A stretch of DNA of 64,000 bases from Brevibacillus agri. GTDB taxonomy: Bacteria; Bacillota; Bacilli; Brevibacillales; Brevibacillaceae. Below the pieces are notes generated by a model that saw only the letters and a list, made by a program, of their open reading frames with translations, ran no database searches and was not told the DNA's origin. This document shows, in pieces, positions 44,729 through 52,922 of the stretch. The DNA is taken from NCBI RefSeq assembly GCF_004117055.1, contig NZ_CP026363.1:4611001-4675000 (forward strand). Reading direction: 5' to 3'. Numbering within the stretch: the stretch's first letter is position 1; the number at the start of each line of letters is the position of its first letter. The position numbers were made by a program, and so were the translations under genes.

Positions 44729-44953
44729 ATGAAAAGAAGTCCGGTCCGGCTCGGCGATTATTTTGTTCAGCGGTTTCAGGGCAATGCAGACTTCCGGTGC
44801 GAGGAGCTGAACAGGTGTGGAGAGCCTCTGCTCTTGTGCTACCTCGATAGTTTGGTGGACACCTCAGAATCCACCCGCCTCTTAGACAGATTGGCTCATC
44901 CTTGCTCCTCTCCCTCGTTCTCCTCCGTAACGCTCACCGTTCTCATGACCTGA
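44729..44953 (+). pseudogene. possible remnant of a GerA-family spore germinant receptor gene
   Basis: A 74-codon frame has GDYFVQRFQGNADFRCEELN and then LLLCYLDSLVD, resembling the N-terminus of GerA/GerKA receptors (NSsDF... and LYIdgLvD). After the LLDRLAHP segment the similarity stops, and the frame runs into the convergent gene at 44896. Full GerA proteins are about 480-550 residues, so at most a stub remains. The 44532-44728 stretch before it holds no gene I can recognise. Identification is tentative. Confidence 0.35.
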
Positions 44954-45495
44954 AAAGCAATCTCCCGCCACTCTCCATACTCGGCAAAAGGGCAGCAAAA
45001 TGTGCCCATGACCATTTTTCCTTCCAAGGCCAGAAAAAACATGAGGTGATACAAAAAGCCGTCCAGTGCCGGGCTTTTAAACTCGAAGTAGCCAACCTGC
45101 TTTCCTTCTACCATTTCTACCCCGTCAGTATAGAAGACATTTGCCGGATTCGTCTTTTTGATCGTAGCTTTCATCCCTGCCGTCAGTTGCTTGACCCACT
45201 GGTCCTGCAAGTCTTGGTCGACCCTGCTCAACGTAAAATTAATGCCGCCTGTCTCATCGCTTTTGATAATCTGCGGGCGCTGCTGGTACGGATATTTGAC
45301 TGCCCGCAAATGGTCAGGCATGTCCTCAAACTCTTTTGGGATAAACAAGCAGACCTTGTTGTCCCAAAATCCTTGCTGTTCAAACTCGTAGAAGCGGCTT
45401 CCCACCCTGACTGGTCCGGTGCAAATGTTAAGGGGAACGCTCGCTTTTTCCGATTCATTCAATAATGCCAGTATCTTTTCATCCCTATGCTCCAT
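44896..45495 (-). CDS. hypothetical protein, about 199 residues
   Basis: The frame encodes a soluble protein without signal peptide or obvious membrane segment; LDGFLYHLMFFLALEGKMVMGTF is the only hydrophobic stretch. The central part has charged beta-strand-like sequence, VRVGSRFYEFE and IFIPKEFEDMP-like turns. A concluding SVTEENEGEEQ tail is acidic. I do not recognise a family with confidence; its size and fold would suit an immunity or DcrB-like protein, which is a guess. The upstream GGCGG is a weak ribosome binding site for the ATG at 45495. Confidence 0.6.
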   Translation of the reverse strand: MEHRDEKILALLNESEKASVPLNICTGPVRVGSRFYEFEQQGFWDNKVCLFIPKEFEDMPDHLRAVKYPYQQRPQIIKSDETGGINFTLSRVDQDLQDQWVKQLTAGMKATIKKTNPANVFYTDGVEMVEGKQVGYFEFKSPALDGFLYHLMFFLALEGKMVMGTFCCPFAEYGEWREIAFQVMRTVSVTEENEGEEQG

Positions 45496-45951
45496 AGCTC
45501 GTACCGCCTTTATTATCTTTTATAAAATCCCTTATCAAAGAAATTTTGTCATATTATTCCTTATCTCTTCTTTGTATGTATCGGAACTTTCCCTTGTCCA
45601 TTTCACCCAAATAATAGAAATAACAAAGCCCATGCGTACCGCACGCAAAAACGCCTCCCTCGCTATTTCCGGGGAAGCGTTTTTCTATGCCGATGTTGCC
45701 TTCCAATCTGCCATTTTCCTCCCCCTGTCCGAAAAGCAGCGAGGAAAGCGTTTTTTCCCCGCCGTCTTCCAGCCGTGTCCGCCTGCCGACAACTCCTTCC
45801 AGTTTTTATAAAATCGTTGCGATTTTTGACACGTTTTATAGCCCGTTTGAGTCATCCGAAAATGAAAAGGGACTGCTATCCTGAATGTAGCTGGCCGCCC
45901 TTCCCTCAGGAGGAAAGTTCGAGAGCTCTCATTACAAAGGGGGAATCTACC
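45496..45951 (+). other. long gene-free leader region upstream of nosD
   Basis: No convincing gene lies here. There is an A/C hairpin AAAAACGC-n-TCCC/GGGG-n-GCGTTTTT at 45646-45685 that looks like a terminator but follows no recognisable plus-strand gene. A consensus-like TTGACA sits at 45826-45831 without a good -10. A second GGAGGAAAG at 45909-45917 precedes no start codon in frame with nosD. A small RNA or leader regulation is possible. Confidence 0.4.
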
Positions 45952-47355
45952 CTGACTCGCACAAGAAAAAACCAAACCGCGTTCCGCCTGCTGCTGGCAT
46001 CTTCATTGGCGCTTGTGCTCATCCTGCCAGCGGCTTATCCGGCGCAGGCCGAAGCGTCCCTGCAAGCGCTGATCGACCAGGCAGCGCCAGGCGACACCGT
46101 CACGATACCGGAAGGCAAGTACGAAGGTCCCATCCGCATCACGAAGCCGCTCAAGCTGCTGGCAAAAGGCGAGGTCAAGCTGACCAATCCGAGCGAGGAA
46201 GCCGCTCTGACGATCGCGGCAGACGACGTGACTTTGCAAGGCATTACGGTGCTGGACAGACGAATCAACAGCGAGGACGCCTCCATCATCGTAAGCGGCA
46301 GCCGCAACCTGTTGGAAAAAGTCACCGTGGAAACGATGGGAACCGGGATTCAGTTGCGAGGCGCGAATGCCAACACGATACGCAACGTCTCGGTCATCGG
46401 CAAGGTAAAGGACAGAGGCAGCGCAAGCGATGCCGGCCACGACCACAGCGCGCATCTGTCCAAAAGCGCGAGCAAGCCAAAGGTGACGGTCCAGGCCCAA
46501 AAAGGAAACGGCATCGACCTGTACGACTCGCACGACAACCGACTGATTGAAAATCAGGTCACAAACGTCTTTGACGGGATTTACCTGGAAAAAAGCACTG
46601 GGAACGAGCTCACGCAAAACCGGGTGGAAAAATCGCGCTACGGCTACCACCTGATGGGCACCACGCAAACTTCCCTGAAGAACAATACAGGCAGCGAAAA
46701 CGTCACAGGCGCGATGCTGATGGAAACAGCCGATGCCACCGTCGTCGGAAACCGGTTTTTGAAGCAGCAAAAAAACCCCAATTCCCAGGGCATCCTGCTC
46801 TACGACGTGCAAAACTCGCTGCTTGCGGACAACCACATCGAAGGAAACCGCGTCGGGCTATACTTGGAGCGCTCCAGCGGGATTACGGTCACAGGCAACC
46901 AGCTCTCGCTCAACTTCGTCGGCATGCAGTTGATCGCCTCCGCGGGAAATACGTGGACGAACAACCACTTCATCTCCAATGTCATCGCCGCCCAGGCCCA
47001 GGACAGCGCAACGGACAACCTGAACGGCAACTACTGGGACAACCTGCTCGGCCTCGATGTGGACGGCGACCACAAAAGCGATTTGCCGTATGAAATGAAT
47101 CCGTTTTACCTCGGCCTGACAGACGCGATTCCCGCTTACCAGTTGTTTTTCCAATCGCCGGGCTTCGTCTTTCTGGAAAATCTGTTTACGAGCGGTGCAG
47201 GCAGCCCGATCCGGGACGAAACACCGCTGATGCCGACCTCTGCTGTCGTCTCTGCTAATGCCGAAACAGGCAGCAACTGGGGCGCAGGCATCCTTGGCCT
47301 TATTCTTTTGGCAGGAAGCTGTACATTCATTTACGTAGGAGTGAAAAAATCATGA
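45952..47355 (+). CDS. nosD: NosD-like periplasmic copper-site maturation protein
   Basis: This 467-residue exported right-handed parallel beta-helix protein has a signal peptide, repeated CASH-type motifs (NLLEKVTVETMGTGIQLRG, NRLIENQVTNVFDGIYLE, NNHFISNVIAAQAQ), NGNYWDN near the C-terminus and a final transmembrane helix (about 440-462). NosD works with NosF and NosY in delivering copper or sulfur for the NosZ Cu sites. No ATG fits: the AAGGGGG at 45936-45942 positions CTG 45952 as the start, just before the basic n-region of the signal peptide. A His-bearing loop (DAGHDHSAH) could bind metal. Confidence 0.8.
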   Translation: MTRTRKNQTAFRLLLASSLALVLILPAAYPAQAEASLQALIDQAAPGDTVTIPEGKYEGPIRITKPLKLLAKGEVKLTNPSEEAALTIAADDVTLQGITVLDRRINSEDASIIVSGSRNLLEKVTVETMGTGIQLRGANANTIRNVSVIGKVKDRGSASDAGHDHSAHLSKSASKPKVTVQAQKGNGIDLYDSHDNRLIENQVTNVFDGIYLEKSTGNELTQNRVEKSRYGYHLMGTTQTSLKNNTGSENVTGAMLMETADATVVGNRFLKQQKNPNSQGILLYDVQNSLLADNHIEGNRVGLYLERSSGITVTGNQLSLNFVGMQLIASAGNTWTNNHFISNVIAAQAQDSATDNLNGNYWDNLLGLDVDGDHKSDLPYEMNPFYLGLTDAIPAYQLFFQSPGFVFLENLFTSGAGSPIRDETPLMPTSAVVSANAETGSNWGAGILGLILLAGSCTFIYVGVKKS

Positions 47356-47942
47356 TGAATTTGAAAAAATGGGTGACCACACTCGGAGCAATCGCAGGCA
47401 TCAGCCTGCTCATAGTCGGCTGCGGCAAGGAAGAAGCACAGCCTGTCGAGATCGCGGAAGGCGTGGACAAATGCGACATTTGCCACATGCACGTCCCGAA
47501 CGATCACAACGCAACCGAAATCATTTTGAAAGACGGCAAGGCGCTCAAATTCGACGACATCGGCTGCCTGCACGAATGGACGGAACAGCACGGCACCGAT
47601 GAAGTCGCGATGCAGTACGTCCGCGACTACTACACAGCGGAGTGGACAAAAGCCGAGCAGGCGACATTCGCCTATGACAAAGAGTTCAAAACGCCGATGA
47701 GCTACGGCATCTACTCGTTCAAAGACAAGGCGGAAGCGGAGAAATTCGTCGCGGAGCAAAAGAAAGGCGTCATCATGGACGCGGAAGGCCTGAAAAACCA
47801 TACGTGGGAGCGCAGCATGAGCAAGCATATGAAAAAGGACGGGCATTCTTCGGAAGGCCCTTCCTCGGGCGGACATCAATCGGGCGACATGGAGAGCACC
47901 CCTGCGCACGGCAGCAGCACGACGACAACGACACACCACTAA
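47352..47942 (+). CDS. nosL: NosL copper-binding lipoprotein
   Basis: This 196-residue lipoprotein has a signal with lipobox LIVGC (cysteine about 25), the NosL motif VDKCDICHMHVPNDHNATEI with candidate Cu(I) ligands, and the IGCLHEWTEQ segment. A C-terminal His/Ser/Thr-rich tail (about 155-196) ends TTTTTHH. NosL supplies Cu(I) to NosZ maturation. Its ATG overlaps the nosD stop by ATGA. Confidence 0.85.
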   Translation: MMNLKKWVTTLGAIAGISLLIVGCGKEEAQPVEIAEGVDKCDICHMHVPNDHNATEIILKDGKALKFDDIGCLHEWTEQHGTDEVAMQYVRDYYTAEWTKAEQATFAYDKEFKTPMSYGIYSFKDKAEAEKFVAEQKKGVIMDAEGLKNHTWERSMSKHMKKDGHSSEGPSSGGHQSGDMESTPAHGSSTTTTTHH

Positions 47943-47960
47943 TAGAGGAAGTGGAGAGCC

Positions 47961-48767
47961 TTGCACATCAATCTGATCGCCAAACGGGAAGTGAAGGTAG
48001 GCTTCCGCAATCCGTGGTCCTACTCCTTCATGGCGCTGTTCTCCCTGTTTAGCCTGGGGCTGCTCATCATCCAGTCGCAGTCCTACATGAAAGGCTATAC
48101 GTACACGACAGGCACCATGCTCAATCTGATCTTGTACCTGCTGCCGCTGATGACTATGCTGCTCTCCTCTTTTTCCCTCACGGCGGAAAAAGAGGAAGGG
48201 AGCTGGCAGCTTCTCTCCACCTACGCGATGACGACCTCGTCGTTTCTCGTGGGCAAATACGCGGGACAGGCGCTGGTGCTGATCGCCATCGTCAGCTTCG
48301 GCTACGGCGTCTCCGGCGTGGCTGGACTGTTGCTCGGAAAAAGCTTTGCCTTTTCCACCCTGCTGTTTTTGCTCGTCTTTTCCATCTGTCTCATTCTGCT
48401 GTTTTTAGGGATCGCCATGGTGATCGGCGCCTTGTGCCGCAACCGCTGGCAAGCTTTGACGATGGGCGTCAGCATCTGGTTCTTTTACATTTTGGCCTGG
48501 CCGACGCTGTTGATTTCCGTACTCAGCTTCGTACCTTATACGTGGATCAAGCCTTTGTTGCAGATTGTGACCTTTTTCAACCCGGCTGAATTTGTGCGGA
48601 TTTACTCTGTGACCAGGCTGGGCGGCGGCGCGATCTTCGGCCCCGAATACTACAAGTGGATTTACTGGATTGACTCTGCGCTCGGCGACGTTTGCTTCGT
48701 CGCTCTCTGTCTGCTCTGGATTGGCGCGACCTTGTGGATTGCTACCCGGGCATGGGAAAGGAGGTAA
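47961..48767 (+). CDS. nosY: ABC transporter permease (NosY-like)
   Basis: This 268-residue ABC-2-type permease has about six transmembrane helices, the EKEEGSWQLLSTYAMTTSSFLVGKYAGQ loop typical of NosY and an extracytoplasmic segment before the last helix. The start is TTG 47961 after GAGGAAGTGGAGAG. It forms a transporter with the downstream NosF ATPase, and NosD should sit on its outer face. Downstream spacing to nosF is four bases. Confidence 0.82.
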   Translation: MHINLIAKREVKVGFRNPWSYSFMALFSLFSLGLLIIQSQSYMKGYTYTTGTMLNLILYLLPLMTMLLSSFSLTAEKEEGSWQLLSTYAMTTSSFLVGKYAGQALVLIAIVSFGYGVSGVAGLLLGKSFAFSTLLFLLVFSICLILLFLGIAMVIGALCRNRWQALTMGVSIWFFYILAWPTLLISVLSFVPYTWIKPLLQIVTFFNPAEFVRIYSVTRLGGGAIFGPEYYKWIYWIDSALGDVCFVALCLLWIGATLWIATRAWERR

Positions 48768-48771
48768 CACC

Positions 48772-49497
48772 GTGCAAAGCTTCGGACTTACCGTCGATCA
48801 GGTAAGCAAAACGATCAACGACAAAACGATTGTCCATCCTTTCAGCCTGCGCATCGAGCCTGGCGAAGTCGTCGCTCTGTGCGGCGGAAACGGCGCGGGC
48901 AAAAGCACGATCCTGCGCATGCTGGTCGGCATCCTCCGCCCCACTGCTGGCACGATCCAGCTCAACGGCCTGACCTGGGAGGAGCAGCGCGTCGAATACT
49001 TGCAGCAGATCGGGTATATGCCTGACCACTTCTCCTTCAGCGCTGGCCTGACCGCGCGAGAAACGTTGGAGTTTTACGCCGCCCTGCGCAACCGCACCGC
49101 CGAGGACGCCGACAGAATGCTGAAGGCGGTCGGCCTGCACGATGCCCGCAACAAGCGGGTGACGCACTTTTCCAAAGGGATGCAGCAGCGGCTGTTGTTC
49201 GCCCAGGCGATTCTGGCGAAGCCCGCGCTCGTCGTCCTGGACGAACCGACGAACGGCCTCGATCCTTACTGGATGGACGCCTTCGTCGACCTGGTGCGCG
49301 AGCTGCGGCTGGCGGGACAATCCGTCATCTTCTCGACGCACCAGCTCCAGGTCGCTGACGCGGTGGCGGACCGGGCGATTTTTCTCATGAACGGCCAAAT
49401 CGTCCGCGACGACACGATTGGCAGCTACCAGAAGCAGTACGGGACCGTCGGCCTGTACGGCGCGTTTGCCGAGCTGGTATCGCGCGCGCATGCATAA
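48772..49497 (+). CDS. nosF: ABC transporter ATP-binding protein (NosF-like)
   Basis: This 241-residue ATPase has Walker A GGNGAGKST, a signature FSKGMQQRL, Walker B ALVVLDEPTNGLDP and the H-loop FSTHQ. The GTG at 48772 follows AAGGAGGT at ideal spacing. It energises the NosY permease. The signature is FSKGM rather than LSGGQ, as seen in NosF and other ABC-2 exporters. No nosZ lies within the window on either side. Confidence 0.85.
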   Translation: MQSFGLTVDQVSKTINDKTIVHPFSLRIEPGEVVALCGGNGAGKSTILRMLVGILRPTAGTIQLNGLTWEEQRVEYLQQIGYMPDHFSFSAGLTARETLEFYAALRNRTAEDADRMLKAVGLHDARNKRVTHFSKGMQQRLLFAQAILAKPALVVLDEPTNGLDPYWMDAFVDLVRELRLAGQSVIFSTHQLQVADAVADRAIFLMNGQIVRDDTIGSYQKQYGTVGLYGAFAELVSRAHA

Positions 49498-49504
49498 ATG
49501 AAAA

Positions 49505-49528
49505 AACACGAGAAAATTTTCTCGTGTT
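49505..49528. terminator. perfect palindromic hairpin between nosF and the nucleotidyltransferase gene
   Basis: AACACGAGAAAATTTTCTCGTGTT is fully self-complementary. It lies eight bases after the nosF stop. The T-run needed for termination is stronger on the minus strand (GTGTTTTTTC), so it may serve both sides. Confidence 0.6.
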
Positions 49529-49575
49529 AATGAAGATTTGCCGGCACGACATAAATAAACATAATGATGTTTTCC

Positions 49576-49606
49576 AAAACCACTGACACATGGTATCAGT
49601 GGTTTT
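49576..49606. terminator. bidirectional hairpin downstream of the nucleotidyltransferase gene
   Basis: AAAACCACTGA pairs with TCAGTGGTTTT around a 9-base loop, beginning six bases after the minus-strand gene's stop. Both arms end in four A/T bases, giving short T-runs in either direction. Confidence 0.65.
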
Positions 49607-49611
49607 GAGCA

Positions 49612-50337
49612 TCAAACTTCAACAACCGATAAGAGTTGTGCATAGTCCTCATAGGAATACTTACTCTTATCTCCGTAATGCTTACGTTCTGCCTCTAAAA
49701 GTCTCTCTTGAGGATTATCAGCAGTAGCAGCCCAATCCCTGATATATTTCCTCACTCGATCAGAAAATTGCAGTCCTCGTGTCTTATGTATCTTCCACGC
49801 TCGGACAACATTGACTTCCGGTGTTGGATTTTTCCATACAGCTTCATCATCCAGCAAAATATCCAGCACTTTATTATCTATAGCTTCCATGAAATGCGTA
49901 CAGTCAAGGCTTTGCCACTGTAAATGGAAGCAAAGTGCATCAAAATTAAAAAAAACCCCTTTTGATATATTCTCAAAACACGGAACTAGTAAGCGTTCGC
50001 GAAAAGCCCAGTTAGTTTGTATTCCCCATATATCAAATTCAATCCCATCTACCTTTAGCTTATAGCCTCCAAAGCGATTTTTCTTATAAGACAAGCCCGA
50101 AAAAGCTGCCGAAAAATCCGTATGTGAGCTATCGACAATAATATCGTAATCACGTGGGGTTCTGTACTCAGCCAAGTCCCGCACTGCGCCGCCAATAAAA
50201 ATTAAATCGCCATAGGAACTAAGGTCGTTTAGCAATCGATCTACTTGTGGGCTGACTTGTCTTAGCAGTTCAATCCTTTTTAGGATTACAACTGTCTGCT
50301 TATAGTCATCTTGAGCACATTTCCATGCCCCGCCCAT
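49612..50337 (-). CDS. nucleotidyltransferase-like protein paired with a dGTPase
   Basis: This 241-residue protein has a polymerase-beta/CCA-adding head domain: FIGGAVRD (47-54), RDYDIIV (D63 and D65) and a third acid D102 in GIEFDIWG. All catalytic carboxylates are present. Beyond about residue 125 it lacks the RNA-binding domain of tRNA nucleotidyltransferases, and total length is about half, so a house-keeping CCA role is unlikely. The ATG follows AAGGAGG. It lies 12 bases downstream of the HD hydrolase gene, in an A+T-rich block. The substrate is unknown; nucleotide-based defence or RNA modification are both possible. Confidence 0.7.
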   Translation of the reverse strand: MGGAWKCAQDDYKQTVVILKRIELLRQVSPQVDRLLNDLSSYGDLIFIGGAVRDLAEYRTPRDYDIIVDSSHTDFSAAFSGLSYKKNRFGGYKLKVDGIEFDIWGIQTNWAFRERLLVPCFENISKGVFFNFDALCFHLQWQSLDCTHFMEAIDNKVLDILLDDEAVWKNPTPEVNVVRAWKIHKTRGLQFSDRVRKYIRDWAATADNPQERLLEAERKHYGDKSKYSYEDYAQLLSVVEV

Positions 50338-50349
50338 AGGTAGCCCTCC

Positions 50350-51849
50350 TTACAATTTTATGCCCGATAGCTTTTGATACAATTCTAGCGCATAAGTGTC
50401 AGTCATGCCACAAACAAAATCTGTGACCAGCAATAATCGGTCATACAGACTAGGCGATTTATCCGCTTGAAGCGAGAACGGATACTTCTGCATAAGGTAA
50501 CGATAGTTATCAGAGATCAGCATAAAGTTTTTTCCCTTCTCCGAGGGAGCAAATTCATCGTGGAACTTGAAGATATCTCTTTCCAATTCCTTTCCATCAT
50601 AAATGTTATCGCTACTTACTGAACTCACAAAGATCTCTAGCAGCCCGCGGATAACTTTCCCTCCAACAAGCTCGCGTGTGATTATTTCCTGATTAGGAAA
50701 AATATAATTCTCTGCGAGGGTTCGAAACGCCTCCCTAACCTTTGCCGCTTTTGACTTCTCGAGAATCTCGTCATCAAATTCGCCATTTAAAATTTTATCG
50801 TGCGTAAGAAGGAACGTTTCAACTACTCCATGAATCATGAGTCCTTGCGCTTTAATCCGCAACTTCTGCACTGCGTTGTCCAAGCGATCTGAACGTCGTT
50901 CCTCAGTATTTTGCTTAAAGTCGTTCCTAAATGAATCGAGTAAGTTTTTCTCTTCTTCCGTCGTAAAGAATTCCGCAAACACATCTGTAATAATCGAATA
51001 ATCCAGAACTTTCTTTTTGCAACCGTCTTCGATATCCGCTGCCGAATAAGCAATATCATCTGCAGCTTCAAGCAAAAAAGTAGCCGGATGGCGAAAGGAC
51101 AAAATACCCGTATATTCACGAACCAGTTCAAAACGGTCCTGTTCGGAAGTCATATACCCAAACTTTTTATAGGAAATCCCGAGCTTTTTCGCCTGTCGCT
51201 CCTTTTTCTTTTTGTTTCCTTCAAGCGAAGATCGGGGATATTTCAAAATACTTGCCAGCGAAGCTGCACTGAGATTGTAGCTGTATTCATCCACCAATCC
51301 ATTCAGTTTGGTCAGCAAGCGAAATGATTGAGCATTTCCTTCAAAATTTTCAAAATCAGCTTGCATCTGCTCTACATTTTGGGGAGCTACCGAAGTCAAT
51401 TTTTTTACATTATCTTCGTTAAACCAATCTCGAAAGAAATTTTGAATGGCCGCTTCCCCAAAATGGCCAAAAGGCGGGTTTCCTAAATCGTGAACAAGGC
51501 CAGCAACAGCTAGCAGTGCACTCAACTTTCCAACAGACTCTTCTTGAAAGGCCTGAGGCTTTTGCTTGTGAAGATACTTTTCCACGCTAATTCCCAAGGA
51601 TCGGCCAATTGTAGCTACCTCATGAGAGTGAGTCAAACGTGTACGTACAAAATCACTGTTGTCCAATGGAAAAACCTGCGCCTTATCTTGAAGTCTGCGA
51701 ACAGCCGAGCTGATTACCAATCGGGTATAGTCGTCATCAAAGTCATTACGCAGATCATATTCGTTATCCTTAGTTCGATCTTTCACCTTTCGGTCTCGCA
51801 AACGAACCCCGCTCAACAATTGGTCCCATCGCATTAACGTATTTTCCAT
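50350..51849 (-). CDS. dGTPase-like HD-domain deoxynucleoside triphosphate triphosphohydrolase
   Basis: This 499-residue protein has the dGTPase opening SAVRRLQDKAQVFPL, RTRLTHSHEVATIGRS (H76), the HD pair H120/D121 in LVHDLGNPPFGHFGE and AADDIAYSAADIEDG with the later metal-binding acid. It should split dNTPs to nucleoside and tripolyphosphate. The ATG at 51849 follows GGGGGGATTAGG. It shares an operon with the nucleotidyltransferase. Composition is clearly more A+T-rich than the flanks. Some bacterial dGTPases deplete dGTP to stop phage replication, so a defence role is plausible. Confidence 0.85.
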   Translation of the reverse strand: MENTLMRWDQLLSGVRLRDRKVKDRTKDNEYDLRNDFDDDYTRLVISSAVRRLQDKAQVFPLDNSDFVRTRLTHSHEVATIGRSLGISVEKYLHKQKPQAFQEESVGKLSALLAVAGLVHDLGNPPFGHFGEAAIQNFFRDWFNEDNVKKLTSVAPQNVEQMQADFENFEGNAQSFRLLTKLNGLVDEYSYNLSAASLASILKYPRSSLEGNKKKKERQAKKLGISYKKFGYMTSEQDRFELVREYTGILSFRHPATFLLEAADDIAYSAADIEDGCKKKVLDYSIITDVFAEFFTTEEEKNLLDSFRNDFKQNTEERRSDRLDNAVQKLRIKAQGLMIHGVVETFLLTHDKILNGEFDDEILEKSKAAKVREAFRTLAENYIFPNQEIITRELVGGKVIRGLLEIFVSSVSSDNIYDGKELERDIFKFHDEFAPSEKGKNFMLISDNYRYLMQKYPFSLQADKSPSLYDRLLLVTDFVCGMTDTYALELYQKLSGIKL

Positions 51850-51949
51850 TTTCCTAATCCCCCCTTCCCCTATTTTACTACATCTAAGTATCATTTTGGT
51901 AATTTTTGCACTTCAAACAAATGAACAACAATACTTTTTACCTACAATA

Positions 51950-51977
51950 TAAAAAGCTGCCAGTATGATCGGCAGCT
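51950..51977 (-). terminator. terminator of the glnK-glnL operon
   Basis: On the minus strand AGCTGCC and GGCAGCT flank a 9-base loop and are followed by TTTTTATA. It lies 25 bases after the stop codon of the response regulator gene. Confidence 0.75.
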
Positions 51978-52001
51978 ACAATTTTAATGCTCTCCCCCGG
52001 T

Positions 52002-52919
52002 TCAAATCGCTTTTGCTTCCATATAAAAAACAGATAAAAACTTTTTCACGCTGATCCGGCATTTCGTCGTTTTTTCTCCGGCCTCCAGCTCTTGCATCCG
52101 CTGGCGAATTTCCTGGAAATCGAACAGGCGCGGGGCAAAATGCTCGAAGGTCGGGTTGGCGTAATCCGTCAAGCCGAGCGAGGACAAATGCGTAAACGCT
52201 TGCAGCACCATGCGGCGAATGCGCTGCTCCATCGCTCGCACTTCTTTGGTCAGCGCCTGTTCATCGAGGTTGCCATGCAGCTTGGTCAAAATTTGCGTGT
52301 ACAGCTCCTTCAACTGCAAATCGCGCAGCTTGTCCACTTCCCGCTCGTTCTGGGCGAGCCAGCCCATGATGACCAAAAGATCGTGCGCTCCCGCTTCGCT
52401 GGCGATTCCGAGCTGCAGCAGCAGTTGTCTCGCTTTTTGCGCGAGGCTCTCTTCGTCCGAGGATGGTTTTTTCAGCCCGCTCGCCGGCTGCTCTTTTCCT
52501 TTGACATCCAAAATTTGCAGCGACTTGCGGATGGATTGCAGCGAGGCTTCCAGTGTCAAGTAATCGGATACCCTCCTGAGCACAGAAATGACTTCCAGGC
52601 GGTTGATCGGCTTTTGAATAAACGTATCAATCCCCTGCAAATAAGCCTCCCCGATCATCTCCTTGTTTTCCACCTGGGAAACCATGATGAATCGGCCCGT
52701 GAATCCTTCCGCTTGCAGCTTCTTGATCGTCTGGATGCCGTCTAGCCCTGGCATGAGCAGGTCGATCAGCACGACATCCACTCCGTACAACTGGTCGATG
52801 GAGACGCGATTGCCATCGCTGGCCTGGCCCACGATCTCGCCCAGGCCGCTGTCTGCAATAATGCGCTCCAGCATGCGGCGCACCACGGCATCGTCTTCAA
52901 TCAAAAAGAAACGTATCAT
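52002..52919 (-). CDS. glnL: GlnL-like response regulator (YcbB family)
   Basis: This 305-residue regulator has a receiver domain with E8/D9/D10, phospho-acceptor D53 in VVLIDLLMP and K103 in FIQKPI. The C-terminal part (about 150-305) is the YcbB-type domain, not a standard winged helix. In Bacillus subtilis the GlnK/GlnL pair responds to glutamine and activates the glsA-glnT genes. Here the same pair stands directly beside a glutamine/amino-acid ABC transporter, supporting nitrogen or glutamine sensing. The gene follows glnK by three bases. Confidence 0.8.
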   Translation of the reverse strand: MIRFFLIEDDAVVRRMLERIIADSGLGEIVGQASDGNRVSIDQLYGVDVVLIDLLMPGLDGIQTIKKLQAEGFTGRFIMVSQVENKEMIGEAYLQGIDTFIQKPINRLEVISVLRRVSDYLTLEASLQSIRKSLQILDVKGKEQPASGLKKPSSDEESLAQKARQLLLQLGIASEAGAHDLLVIMGWLAQNEREVDKLRDLQLKELYTQILTKLHGNLDEQALTKEVRAMEQRIRRMVLQAFTHLSSLGLTDYANPTFEHFAPRLFDFQEIRQRMQELEAGEKTTKCRISVKKFLSVFYMEAKAI

Positions 52920-52922
52920 CGG

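Noticed and set aside
51850..52001. Gap between the dGTPase gene and glnL as an attachment site
   Set aside because: No tRNA, direct repeat or integrase was visible; only the glnL terminator is supported.
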